A stretch of DNA of 64,000 bases, taken from NCBI RefSeq assembly GCF_000002995.4, contig NW_025062477.1:6544649-6608648 (forward strand), written 5' to 3'. Numbering within the stretch: the stretch's first letter is position 1; the number at the start of each line of letters is the position of its first letter. A program made the position numbers and the translations under genes. The notes below the pieces were generated by a model. It made no database searches and was not told where the DNA came from. It saw only the letters and a list, made by a program, of their open reading frames with translations. Below, one piece after another: positions 14,186-27,800 of the stretch. This stretch comes from Brugia malayi (taxonomy: Eukaryota; Nematoda; Chromadorea; Rhabditida; Onchocercidae).

Positions 14186-17100
14186 CTAACGTCTTTCATA
14201 GTTTCGTTCAAGGGCTTCCGAAACTCGGTGGCGTGCTTCCATTGATTGGAAAGATACACCAACGCGTAGTAATGATTCATTCTCTTCTACTGTAAGCATC
14301 ATATCCATTTCTATTTGATTTCCTAACACGCTTGCTCGCTGAAAACAAAATGAAGAGACAATGAAGTTATTGGAAATGAATGATTTCAAAAGAATTACAA
14401 CACAATGATACATTTTCCTCATTATATATAATGAAGAAAATGTATTGCGGGAAAAATGAATTTAGTTAGGATGAAGCAATGAAAACTACTACCAATGGGA
14501 AGAGACAATGAAATATAATGAGAAGGTAAATAAACATTTCAATTACTGGAATGTTCATTTTTCTATTTTTCTCCAGACAGAAAGAAAGGATTTATTCAGA
14601 CCAAACTAAGTGGATCTCGACAAATGATTTCGGAAGTAATTTAAAAGTTTGCAGAAAAAATTTCAACTACTATTTGATGAAAAGTGATATAGCATGATGG
14701 TGTTACGCTTTGCTTTGTTGTAGAACACTTTGACTGTGACCCACACCGAAAAAAGATATAATAATAAGTGAGGACAGCTACCAATACAAAATGAAACCTA
14801 AAACAACTGAAAATAACTCCTTCAGTTTTTTCACAGTCAGTGTAGAAGAAAAAAATACTTGATTTTCAGCATGAAATTCAGTCAGATTTTGGGTGACAAG
14901 CGTAGCACGTAACAATTTTGCCAATAGTTCCGGTGTTATAAAATTCGATTCAACATTCAGAACACGCAACGATGGAGACGTTTCTAACAGTTCAACCAAA
15001 CCCTAAAGAATATTTAAAGATATAATTTAGTTTTTGGCCGCAAAAATATGCTGAGGACTGAAAAAGATTTTAAAATATCAAAAAAAGACTTTAAAAAAAA
15101 TACTAAAAATTTTATTAATGTATCGCAAAATAGATTACTTATTACATATAAAAACTGTCAAAAAGTGTGATTGTAATAAAAGTTGGAAGGAAGTGCAAAT
15201 GCTGTAATCCATCATTAATTTTCCATCCAATTTAACTGTTGTTCTACTAGCAGCTTTTTGACTGCTTTATTCTATCAAAATTTAATAAATATGACGCACC
15301 AATGTTTTGTAGAGCGTGTAAACCGACAAATGTTACTCTACTTTACACCATCGCTTACTACTGACTGACATTAAATTGTTAGTAGGCTAACAAATATTGT
15401 AAAGTCAAAGGTATGCATAATGAAATAAAAGCACACTTACCCTAGCTTCTTGATCAGAAATAGCAGTATTGGCCATCGACAGCTTTTTAATGTGCTTGCT
15501 AGCACAGGATGCTTTAATGAGAGCCTTGATACGCTCCTTTGATATTCGCTTCATGTTGTTGATATTTATTTCAGTCACCATCTCATCATTTGCTTCAAGT
15601 TTTCTGTAATGTGAAATCAAGCTCTCACTTACACTCGAATTTAGAAATAAAACCTGTATTATGAAAACCTCGAATACGAAAAATGTTATAGAAGTTGAAT
15701 GAACCTACTTGATGCATTCATCAACGTCAGTTTCATTTTCTGGTTCTTCCGGAAGAATTTTCGCTTCGAAAGCCCTAACAACACCGCTAAACGTAGTTCC
15801 TGTTGTTTCATCCTGACCTTTACCCTGCAGCTTGAGCAAGAAGATAGTTTTCTACTTCTATACTGACAAGATAATGTTTACTTCATCGAAATACGAAGCT
15901 ATTACAAAAAAATACAAAAGGAAGAGAACATAACAATAAAATTTGTTTTGAAATATAAAAAATAATTTTCTGTGATTTTTTCATACACAAACATAACTTT
16001 TGTATATATGCTATATTCATTTAAGCATTCCGTGCCCTGCTACCGCAGTTCATTTCACTGAAAAGCATAAATGGAGTCCATTTAAAAATCAAAGTTTTAA
16101 AGATTAAACGTAAGGTAAAGATTAAGGAAAACTATCATATAAAGCCTACAAGTCAGATTATGAACATGTAACAGATCATATTCATCATTAATTTTCACAA
16201 TGACAACATAAACTAAAAATGCCAGCAATGAAAACATCTCAGTGCTTAACATAGTAATAAATGTCGTTAGTTATGACTTAACATTATTCGTCTTCACCGA
16301 CGTTTAAGTTACGAGCGGACATCCAATTATTGGATTACACAATGGCACATAATACTATGAGAGTAATAATGACATACAAACCTTCAAAGCACTGTAATAT
16401 TGAGATTGGTTGAGCAAATTGTGCATCCCAAGAATACCAGCCAAGTCAACGAGATCTTTTTCGGGTGCTCCATGAAGTGCTTCATCCAAATCGTCTTCAT
16501 CATCATCATCCAAATCCAATTCTATTGGCATTTCCATTTTACCGGATTTCTTATCACTACTTTCTTTCGGCTCATAAATTTTTCCTACAACGAAATAAAA
16601 CTTTAGTCCATTTATACAGTAATAACTGTTTAACGAAAACAGTTATTACTATTATTTTCTTATGACGCTACCGAATTTGTGCTAAGGTCGAAATTTGTGA
16701 ATTCACTAGTCGCGATAGAACAGAATTGTGTATCCGTAAAATTATTCGCAAAAAAAGCTTGGAAAAAGTACCCACCGAAATCTTCTTTTATAGTGGTGAG
16801 TAATTCAAAAACATTATTTCAACTAAAACGTTCTTCCGTCTTTAAAAAAGACTACAATTTACTACGTGAGTTTAAAACGGAAGCTCTTAAGTGATACACG
16901 ATAATGCTATTATCTTATTAAGTTCATCTGAATAACTAACCTCGTTTAATTCCTGGGCTAAAAGGTACCCATTCCTCCCAGTCTTCTTCTTGCTTTGCAC
17001 TTTCCTCGAGGAACAACAGCAGTTTATCTCTCTGATAAGGTCCAGTTGGCTGTTTACTGGTTTGATTCCGACATCGTTGTGATGGCGGAAGTAAGGAATT

Positions 17101-17974
17101 CTGAAAAAAAAAAAAAAACAATGGTCTTAAAAAATATACGAATGCACTTTAAATAAACTAAATTTATGCTGATTATGAAAAACTAAAACTTATTAGCTAA
17201 ATCAGTAATCTATTTCATACAGATCACAACAAACAGTAACTCATCTCCCAAATCGATGATACAGATTAAACGAAATCAATAAATACACGATAGCTTACGT
17301 CAGGATCGAAGTCACTATTGAGATCTTCGAGTTCTTCTGGCGACAATTTTGACAGCAGTCCTTCTAAGTCAGCATCATCCAAGTCTCGCAGTTCTTTGCC
17401 AAAAATTTTCGGTGCAGCAGTACCAACTTTAGTACGTGCTGCCGGTGCAATTATTCTAGTTTCCTCCGAATAATAACTGTAAATATTTAAAAGCATTACA
17501 TTATGAAGTGAATGAGAATGAACGGCTGTCTAATAAAGCAATCCAACATCAGTACGGTAAGGGAAAAAGGTGCATACAGATCTATTTTACCGATATTGAA
17601 TTTCGGTTAAGTAAAAAATATGGCAAGCAAACTGTAACGTCGTTTCACATCCATTTATACTTGAAAATTTGAACAGCATATAGAAGAATTAATCCTCCAA
17701 GAATAATTCCTGATACTCAGATGAGTTAAAATTAGCGTTTAAACAAACAACCCTCTACTATTTTTATACGGAAACCAATACTCCATCATTTCGACATGGA
17801 ATTACAGCATTGCCACTTAATATAAAAAGCATTACCATTTCTCGTGGAAATTTGCAATAATTTTTCGAAACTATTTCAAAAATCCACGAAGAAAAAGGAA
17901 ACTCAGCAAAGACTTCAGAATTTCCTGCTCATCTCAGTCAAAGATATGAAAACTTACTTGCTGTTACCACTCAT
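14186..17974 (-). CDS. unc-94: Tropomodulin (UNC-94/TMD-1)
   Basis: Caps the pointed end of actin filaments in muscle thin filaments and cell junctions, together with tropomyosin. Minus-strand exons: 17974-17958, 17476-17299, 17100-16941, 16584-16382, 15824-15709, 15603-15441, 15002-14859, 14338-14186; 377 residues, all phases matching. The first coding exon is only 17 bases (MSGNSN). N-terminal half: FGKELRDLDDADLEGLLSKL and LNSDFDPD, then PTGPYQRDKLLLFLEE and WVPFSPGIKRGKIYEPK, the family's tropomyosin- and actin-binding segments. An acidic run LDLDDDDEDDLDEAL follows, then DLAGILGMHNLLNQSQYYSA. The C-terminal half is the leucine-rich cap: KKLSMANTAISDQEARG, LRVLNVESNFITPELLAKLL, LTEFHAENQ, LGNQIEMDMMLTVEENESLL. 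It diverges head-to-head from nab-1. Very secure. Confidence 0.95.
16618..16650. repeat. Perfect inverted repeat in an unc-94 intron
   Basis: Arms agtaataactgttt (16618-16631) and aaacagttattact (16637-16650) are exact reverse complements separated by 5 bases. It lies in the intron between the exons 17100-16941 and 16584-16382. No function is evident. Confidence 0.85.
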
Positions 17975-18336
17975 CTTTTTGTCCTCAAGAGGTGCAGGGA
18001 CGCGATGACTATTCCACGCAAGTCACGAAATCCAGAGTATACCTATAAATTTGAACGAAATAGAAAGTTGTACTACTATCAGAAAGAACAGTGATAGTGG
18101 CATGAATCAAAAGATAAAAGTATAAAGGGCGTGAAAAATGGTAATAATGGCTATGAAAGATAGCATTAGCATTTATAATACCTACAAGACCTATATACTC
18201 GGTGCGCTTAATGCGCTGCAGTAATAGAAGGGAGTAAGTTGAAAATGAAAACACATTTCACGTGCACAGCTGCACACGCACTCTCCATACAACCATGTAG
18301 AGGCAAAAATTTGGAAAGGAATTAAACTTTGGAAGT

Positions 18337-18402
18337 AAGTCGAGAGAGAGAAAGGGGGAAGAGAGAAAGAGAGAAAAAGATATGAACTTAAGAGAGAGAC
18401 CT
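18337..18402. repeat. GA-rich simple sequence
   Basis: Repeated gagaga/gagaaa units on the plus strand, a few hundred bases upstream of unc-94. It may be promoter-associated GAGA sequence; no function can be shown from sequence alone. Confidence 0.75.
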
Positions 18403-21400
18403 GATTGCTAGTGAGTCCTTCCCTAGTTCACAGTAAAACAGAGCAAGAGGACCCGAACGGAGAGTGACATGTCAAGTACAGTATACCAAAGCAAACAAGG
18501 CTTTGCTCAGCAAAATGTTAATTGCTAGGCCTGCAAGATATGGTTGTACTGAAATGATCATCAGTATTACTAATCACTAATCGATATGCAACTGATGTTA
18601 CACCTGCAGTTCTGCAGCGATGCTATTACTGCACTCTCTTAGCCCACAAAGGCCCAACAACAACAACAACATTAGCTTCCCCTCATTAGAAAACCTAAGG
18701 AAATTGAAGAATCTTGGGATTTGGCAGACGGCCAATTTGTAAAATGCAGCGCGACACTTTGGTATTGTGTAGTGCGAGAGAATTTAAGTGTAGCAGAGCG
18801 ACGGTGTACTTTCTTTTCAGTGGGGAAAGTGTGAGGAATTAGTAGAAATATCGGGTTGAGGGGATTCAAGGAGGTACGAGAAATAATTATTGTATTTGTT
18901 TTGGATATCAGAACTCTCATTTAAGTGACAAATGACTTTAACTTGAGAAGCTCTCGAATTCTCACGCTTATTTCTTCAGAATATTCGGTATTTTCCGGGA
19001 GAAGAATGACTAGCTTAAACAAATTTCTCAGAATTAATCACTTGCACTATCACATGTTACATTCATAATTTTGCATTTGAGCACTTTTACGAGCATTTCG
19101 CAGTAACATAGTTCGTCTCTGTTACCTTCAGTCTCCTACTTTTTAGATGGAGAAATGGTTGACCCTTGTGAAATATATCGACATTTCATCTTTCCAGTGA
19201 TTTTTTATGAATAAACAAGTAAAGGAGATATCCCACCTTATCATTCTGCCAGTATATGTCTTCCTGATATCTTTTGAATTACTTGCTTGATACTGCTAAT
19301 ACGTAAAGTTGAGTGCATTCCAGAAGGTAAGGGAAATGGTAAACTAATAATAAATTGAAGTAATCCCAACCAGAAAAGCAAAGAAAAGTCTACAATTCGC
19401 CCACTATTTTGATCGGTAAGATAATGAAATTATTACAAATTTTGACAAACCATCCAGAATATAATAGACATGAATAGGTATACTTTGAACTACTTAAGTA
19501 CTTTAAATTACAAAATCACTTTGCTATCAACAAATGCATCACATCAGTGAGAGCTACTCTTTGCGTTTTTTTTCCTTTTTTTGCATCTCTACCACCGTTT
19601 CATTTACTTTTTTAATTTTTACTGATTACATTGAATGGCATTTTAGATGATTATCATTTATCGACCATCCGTTAATTTTCCTACTTGGAACCTTTTATGT
19701 ACTAAGTAATGTTTCATGTGCCCAGAAAACACCTAGATATTAAGTCCGTGCTCTATCCTTAGCTATCTTTGGATATACGTTAAGAAACCAAAGCGACTTT
19801 GTGCACTAAAATGATTTTCTGTAGGAATACTGAAGTGAAAAATTAATTCCTTCTTTTTTCCTCCATTTATTTCTTTCTCTTTCTCTCTCCCCGGATATAT
19901 ATATCTATTAGAAAAAAAAAATACTAAATATAGTGATTATACAATTCATATGCAGACGCTGCAACTTCCGTCGCATGCATCTCGTCATACGCTTACATTA
20001 TTGATCACTAGCCTCGCTTTTCTTTGCATTTATAGTCCGTCTGTAAATCCTATCAAGTCCTTATAATCTCTTTTCTTTACAAACTCCATTTCCATAAATT
20101 TATGATACACTTGTAATGTAATAGTGGTATTGGTTGAGAGAATACAGGTTTAATACCTCTTCCCTACTGTAAAATTCTTTTAAGTCTGGATGAAAATCAA
20201 ATATGGAGAATTACAAAATGATCTATTCTCGGAATGTTAATTAACCTAGAATCATAGATTAAAAGAAGAGAAGAAATGAGAGGTGTATTTCTTGGGAAGG
20301 CAAACAGGAAAAATAGATCTTTTTGTTCTGCCATTCCCTGTTATGGATGCAATAAATCAGACCCTTTCTGCCACCTCTCTACATCATTTCCTCATTTCAT
20401 TTCAGCTAGTTTCTTTTATTCTTTATTTAATTGAACTGCTCAGTTTGTATAGAAAAAGTCATAAGAAGTATGGAATTTCATTCAGATTATTAAAATGAGC
20501 TTTAATTATTTCAAATTTAATAGATATTTTACTTTTAAATAATGGTGTTTCAGTTCAATTCAATTTGAAAGTAAACTGTATAGCTTTCCATAAGTAATAA
20601 GCTATTTAATCTAGTGTTTTATGAAATTCTAGTCATATTATAATTTCTTGAGATCATATGAGCTGCATTTCTTGAGATGGTACTAAAATAATATAATTAA
20701 GATTGCCAAGATCCGAGCTTCTTTCCTATGAGCTACTAACATATTATCTTACCTCCTGTCATTTATGTCAAATAAGAATGGAATCAATTTTCTCTAAATG
20801 GTAAGAATCATTTTCCTGAGACAGTACTAAAATAATATTAATGAGGTGAAGTGAAGAGCGAAGTTTTGATCACAATGTACGTTTGTGTTTTGTTGTGTGA
20901 CATAGTTGATCTGTCGATATCAAAAGAACATACATCAATGACAGTTGATAGAAAGTATCTCAGAGTGTGTGTTCTCACTACATTTCAAAATGTGAAGATT
21001 TTTCAGTGAGATTGATGGAGGAGTGTGTGTATCAAAAAACACGGAACAAGGGCTGGTTATTTTCCAGTGGAAAGAGCTTTCAGGAAATCTCTAATTAAAA
21101 CTTGTCTTTTCGAATTGAAAATTACTGGAGTTGTTCGTTCATTTGATGTAGCTCATTTCCCGGTTCAGGGCAGGTAAAAAGAAGGGTAGATGAATGTATA
21201 AATACGTCACATAGTGCCGGAAGAAGGTTAAACTACCACATATAATACATCCGTCGCAGTCTTGTTCAAATCGGTTAAAAATACTTCATCAAACACATAC
21301 TTTGGCATCATCAGATATTAACAGTGTGACTTTACTTTCCAACTGCAATTAGTCGGGCTACCGGAAATCCGAAATCGATCATTGTTTTTTAGTAGGAGCT

Positions 21401-22520
21401 CGACATACCAGAGTGATTGTATTTTGTGTTGAGGACATATTTCATTATATTGTTATTCAGAGCTATTACTTTGGGAGACATTGCCAAGAATCCCAACTTC
21501 TGGTCAGTATACAAGCAGTCTTTATGGTTGTAGATTGCTTATATTGGCTAGTAATTGTGCACTAAAGGCCACTGGCCATTATAACAAGAAATTAGCATTG
21601 TTGAATATGCGAAGAATGTTACCCAGGCAGGCAGTGTACAAATCGATCAGGAAAATAGCAAGCAACTAACCATTGGAAGGAGTAGTAGTGCGGGCTTAGT
21701 TATAGGATGAATGAATAAATGCCTGCCCGTTGTGCTTGTTCCATAAGTCCAAGCTGTTCATTTTATTCATTCATTCTTTTATTTTCACAATCACTATCCA
21801 GTCCCTCTATTCCATTCCATATTCATATCCTACTCTTTGGTACTTTTATTTTGTCAATCTAGTAGCATAATTCGACTGTTCGGCAAATCGTTAAGCTTGA
21901 TGGTGTATTGCAATTCAATTCTTAAATGGCTCTCTTGGTTACCATAGTTTGGCTCATATTTGTGCTAGTTTTTAGAGGTCAAGACTTCTTGCCTATATAC
22001 AACATGTAACTCACATGTCGAGACAGACTCAAACTGTTTGTTGTCACTTTTAAACGAGTTAGAATGCGTGTCATCTTGCTAGTTGAACAAACTAATTTCT
22101 GTCTCTCGTGTTTTATCATCTACTCTCTTTGATCACAGTTAGAACTGTATCATGGTCAGAATGTTTCCTGCTGTTAGATTCCACGAAGTTGTTGATCAAT
22201 CCCAGACTGGTCCCTTTCGTGATTTGTTCTTTTTAAAAACACGACAAGGCTACACATGAAATATCTCGGAATTCGTACGGAGAGATCTGCTCTTGAGAAT
22301 TCCGTCCATGAATTCTCGTGAAAGAGCGCTCGAATGCATGTCCTTCTTTTCTTCTCTTTGGCAGCAATTCGAATTACTCTCACTAATAAATACAATAAGA
22401 TTGAAATCAGAAAAATCCCCTATACTGAACCAGTTGAGTCCTCCCAAATTAACAGAAGTTCTCCACACATAGTTTTAAGTGATCCAGTACGAAATGGTGC
22501 CACTCTGATACAAATAAATA

Positions 22521-22636
22521 AATATATATATATATATACACATACCCACATGTTCATATACGCTTATATACAACATACATACATGCCACACATATACAGA
22601 CACATACACACACATACATACACACACACACACACA
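22521..22636. repeat. TA and CA microsatellite cluster
   Basis: A (TA)n tract at about 22521-22538 is followed by interrupted CA/CATA repeats to 22636. The CA tract gives rise to a spurious His/Thr-rich and a spurious Val/Cys-rich reading frame on the two strands. Confidence 0.9.
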
Positions 22637-24895
22637 AATAGTAGTAGTGAAAGAGAAAAATAAATCATGTCTTTCATGCGACATTATTAACAGGAGGGTC
22701 CATTTCAATTTGAATAAAACAGACTATGCAGAATGGTGATATTGTATTACTACTACTGAGACTGAATTTGAGGTTGGGATAGATTTGGTTCAGTTCAGAA
22801 GGGAAAAGTGATATTAAATTTCTTCTATAATTCTTTCTATATAGTGTCTCTTAGTAAGGATCGTTTCGTTTTCCGGAACCATTCCCATCATTTTTTCAGC
22901 CTTGACTTTACTATCCTTTTACTATTAAAAACTTTCCCTTTAATAGTGTTGTTTAAATTATTGGTTGAATAGGGATGGTCTAATTCGAGAAATAATTGCT
23001 CAAAATTGGTTTTAATAGGATATGTCAATAAGCTAATTTTTCTCTGTTTTGCTTCATGAGACACTCAATGTATAGTATGCTCATTTTAACCAAAAACTAA
23101 ACTTTTGAACTTCCATTGCGAATCAATTCAAGGTTAAAGTTCATTGACCGTGTATTGTTCACTTAGCAACAACGACTTTGCAATTTTTTCTTTCTTTGTA
23201 CACTGTTAATTGATTGATGAACGGTTCGTTTGTTGCAATATTACTGAAATCTTTCCTCAGTGCTAAATTAATATGAAACAGTACCATTCTCATTTATCCT
23301 TTTTTGATGATTTACCGGAGAGATTTTCTTTCAGTCTGGGATCAAATAACCTCTCAGTTTGTCTCTTCTTCAAATTTTCATCCGTTACTAAATTTCTAAA
23401 TTCAGGTAGTATGGTAGAATTGGCATTCTTTATTCTTGCTAGCATTTCACCTCACGTCAATCGTTTGAAATGAAAGACCACTTTCGCCTTTTTTCCTTGC
23501 TAATTTCATTAGTACTTCCGTTACGGATGATGAGATGAACCTACTTTATTTGTGCTCTTTGATAAGTCTATTTGTAATAGAGATGATATCAATTTTAAGT
23601 GTCATTTAATCGTTAAGTTTACCTAAATTTTTACATCTTCGGCAATGAAACGATCAACATGCCTGCACGTTCGGAGATGCATGTGACTGGATCCGTTTGC
23701 ATGCATTTATTCGAGTAGCAGAAAAATTGTAGGAGAATCTGTGTAGTAGTAAGAAATTAAAAAACTAAATCTCTGCACATTTTTATGCAAGAATGCATAT
23801 TCTTTAAAAGTGTCAAATAGTACTATTGTTGCACTGTTTTTAGCAATGATATCATCCTTACCATTCTTTATCGAACTGTTCCTACCATTAGGTCACTTTT
23901 CACTATTCTATGGGTTATCATGTTTCCCCGCAATAATTAATTATTGATATATAAATATATCAAGAGAAAGGGAGAAAGGAGACGATTGAAGGGGAGAAGG
24001 GCAATCGAAGGCATTTCGATAGTCCTCTTGAAATAATTTTCATTTATTATCATATATGAGATATTTTAAATAAATCTTATTTACAGATACCTTATGCAAC
24101 GGGAACGAATTAATGAAATTTTGATTTTACGACAAGAAATTCGAAGCATTGACGAAATAAGAACGACTGTATTTTGATTACGATCTGAGATTTGCCATAT
24201 CATTCGTGATTAGGCAGTCTTACTTGTTTATTGGGAGAACTCTTTTTGTTGAGTTCCGGTATCATTTTTGTTTTGAAATTACACTGCTATTATAAAGTGG
24301 TCAATTGATCCTTCTTGTGTAGTATATTAAAGAAGTGAAAGGATCAGAAGAGAGTAATATTTATTATTTATCTCTACTCTCCCCCTTACATGTAAAATAT
24401 TATTATGATGTATACTGACCGATGTGTCTGAAATTGGTCATCAGGTCGCCTACATTACTTTTATCCTTCCCGTGATTTGTCTACCCTCTACAGCAGCCAA
24501 CATCCGTGTCCGTACCCGCAACAATTCTGTAGCTGCTAATGCCGTCCTTCATACACTGTCACTCTTGACCTAGAACTCCCCCGCCCATTCCTTTCCCGAT
24601 ACGTTCGTTCCTTCTCATACATCTCACCTCTTCTCAGCATCAGCAGCAATCACTGCACATCGACAGTTTGTTCTCAAATTTAATTTCCATTACCACTGTT
24701 GCCACTACTACTATCATCATTGCATCACTCTACCACTACTTATATCACTGATACTATCATATTACTATTCCCCATCCTGCTCTCCTCTTATTAATTTCAA
24801 CCCAAATTTCAGAAGTTTGAGACTTTGAAGATAAATTTCACCAGTCTCAACTGAATTCTATTTAATTGTTCAAGTTATTTATCTAATTATCCAAA

Positions 24896-27800
24896 ATGTC
24901 AGTATTACCACCAGAATTGGATTTGTGCGAGGATGCAAGATCCAGGTTCACTCACACCAAGGCACTATTCGAAAAGTTGGAGCGAGCTGAACAGTCACCT
25001 TACTACTTCTCATCCCGAACGTCTCGACCACCTCCTCCACCCTTACCGCCAAAGCCAAGCGCTCAATGTCCAACGTCACCATTATCACAGGTTCGAATTT
25101 TCGCAAACGAAGTAGATAGGCAATCCCATTTATGATATTGGCTACTGGTAATAGTTTAATTATTTAAGTTGAAAAAAAATATTTAGAAATAAATGAAGAA
25201 GTCATAAAATTGTTGACATTATTTCAACCTCTTGCTGTTAGACATTAATCATGCAAAGCTTTTAATTGATAAAAAATGTTATTTTTGTCTATATCAACAG
25301 AATTTTTTTGATTCCATATGTTAAGCGCAGCGTGTATATTCCTGATCATAGTGAAGCCACAAATAAGCACATTAGAATATGTTGCTGAATTACTCCCATC
25401 ATTCAGGAGTATTCCTATCCGGTCCTGAATATCATATTCATGTCTTTACTCTGAGTAATCCGGGATGAGGAAAAGGAAGAAAAGAGATTTCCTTATTTGA
25501 TCTTTATTTCTTTCTTTAAATTGATGAGATGAAGGAAATAGTGGAAACTACTGGTCAATCCATACACTGTATGTAGATCCAGTTGACCCTATTTCTCTTT
25601 AACAATTATTCCCACTGATCGCTTTGTCATTAATGTTCTCAACTCACTTATCTTTTTTGCTACTAAACACTGTTCTAATCTAAATCTATCAACAAAAAGC
25701 GCTGCAATTTTAATTGAATGCGCGAAAACTACAATACGGTAATGTATTTGAGAGTTTTCTTTTTATTTGAGAATTTTCCTATGATATTATTTGCATGATT
25801 GAGTAAGAGAAATTTAGAAAAAGTCAAAAGTCAGAACAGTCTCCAAGTTGCACCTTATATCATCTCAAAGCTCATCAAGCTATCATCGAAATTCTTCTCG
25901 AATTCAGGCTAATTTTGGTTAAATAATCCAGAATTCTTTCAAACCTACTAAAGAACAGGTGTTTACATCCCAATTTATGCAAAGATTGATTGATAGGAAG
26001 TTTTTGAGAGCTTCCTATTCCTTTCACTTCTGGGTGACTACCATGAGGGATTATTGGTTGTTCCCAGTAGGAATATGCAATCGAACTGCCACCCTCCTCT
26101 TCCAACTTCGATTCATATAAAAACTACATTCTTCACAGCACATCATCGTCCTCTCTTTTCACTACTAATGCTGCTACATTTTAGCATTGGCTATTATCAG
26201 CTGACCCTTATTATCTGCTTTATGCTTTAGCTCTAATTATGTTGCCTAAGGCATGCGTACTCTCACAGCTAAATCTCATCCATTTTTCTACTTTTACTTC
26301 ATTTTCATCGCTACCAGTGCTATTCTTTGAAAAACAAAATGGTCAACATAACCCTGCTATACTGCTACTAATGACTTTTATTAATGACAGCCGCACTCCT
26401 ATTAATCTTACCTTACTTACTTAGTAATAAATTTCAGGTTACGCACAATTTTTCGGAATTAGCATCTGATTTGGATCGCTTATCTACAACACATTCCACT
26501 CTGGCTACAAGAATTAACGGGGTTGACTCTTTAAGGTAATCAGACTATCATTCTGTTTGCTTTCTTATTAACTTATTTCCATTATTATTTACTTATTTCC
26601 CAGGAATTGGTCTGTTGCTCTTATTTAAAATTTTCTCACATAAAATACTACTTTACAGTTCTCCAATGTCCGCATTGGATTCAGTAGCTACCAAAAAGGC
26701 CAATTATGAACCTTATTGGCGTGACCCCTCATTCTATAAACGGCGATTTGGTGGCTTAGAAAGCCTATCCACGAATGAAGCATGTGATAGTGATAGCATT
26801 GAAAACGCCGATGCGATTAATCTAGTAGCAGAGGATGAAAATGATAAGGTGAAGAAATAAACTGTTTATTTTTCCTTTCAAAGCGATAAACATATCAAGT
26901 GAAAAAAAATTCGCTTATTTGTTCTCCAATAATAAAATACCAGCCTATTCATTTGTCAAAATTTTGGTTTTCGGATTTCGAATTAAGTTCGCCAACGTTC
27001 AAATGCTTAAGCTGACGTAAAGCCAACTAATGCTTGTTTGCTAGATGAAGCTTTCATCATGAAAACTTTCTACAGATTTAAGAACGATTTCTTCATAAAA
27101 TCTTCATAAGAAAAAGAAGTCTACAACTGTTTTTTTTTTTTTACTAACTGATAACCTATGTTTACTAACTTTTTACTAACTGATAATCTTTTTTCTATCG
27201 AAATTTGGCCTATTTTTATTATTTCCATCATAGTTTCCTAGTTAAAAAATCAAATATATCAGCTAACATTTCAAAATGTGTTTTTAAACTTCAATACCAT
27301 TTACGCCGTTCTAGGGAAGCTTCTGCACAGATCTTTTAAAGTGATTTGAGGCAATTAAGTTCTGAATTCATAGTGAATGATATTCGATCAACAGTTTTTG
27401 ATGTATCCTATCCAAAATACTTTTTAGGAACAAGCTGTGAAGCACACTACGTATGCGCTTGTAAAACGTAAACCAGAGAAGAATGATGATGATCTGTTGC
27501 AAGGAAATGTCGTTGAAGTTGGAAACACAACCGGCTTTAATGTATTATTGGAAGAATGCTCTTCTGGTATGAGAAATGGTTCAAATGGCGATTTATCGGG
27601 AGTTGCAGAAGTGATACGAGGACTTTCACCCGAATTCGATGTTGTTGGTCGAAAAGTCTCATTCAGTACTGCTCCGATCAAGGTTACTGTTTTTGTGTGG
27701 AAGGAATCAGGTTTATTTCAGGTTTTGATGAGAATAGGAAGCAATTCACTTCATATACGAAAAACAGCTTATCCATATGTTTGGCAGTCATAATAGCGAA

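Larger units (their letters stand above)
17975..24895. other. Divergent intergenic region unc-94 / nab-1
   Basis: A 6.9-kb head-to-head region without a convincing gene. It probably contains promoters, 5' UTRs and UTR introns of both genes. Seen within it: a candidate unc-94 leader acceptor (aatttatag on the minus strand, cta at 18043-18045); a GA-rich tract at 18337-18402; a CAACAA run at 18655-18671; TA/CA microsatellites at 22521-22636; an imperfect direct repeat with the core gtactaaaataatat at 20679 and 20823; a C-rich, GC-richer block at 24480-24660; and an acceptor aatttcag ending at 24812 upstream of the nab-1 ATG. Open frames here are short, low complexity or repeat-derived. Confidence 0.6.

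Noticed and set aside
22334..22708. His/Thr-rich and Cys/Val-rich frames on opposite strands
   Set aside because: Both are translations of a TA/CA microsatellite.
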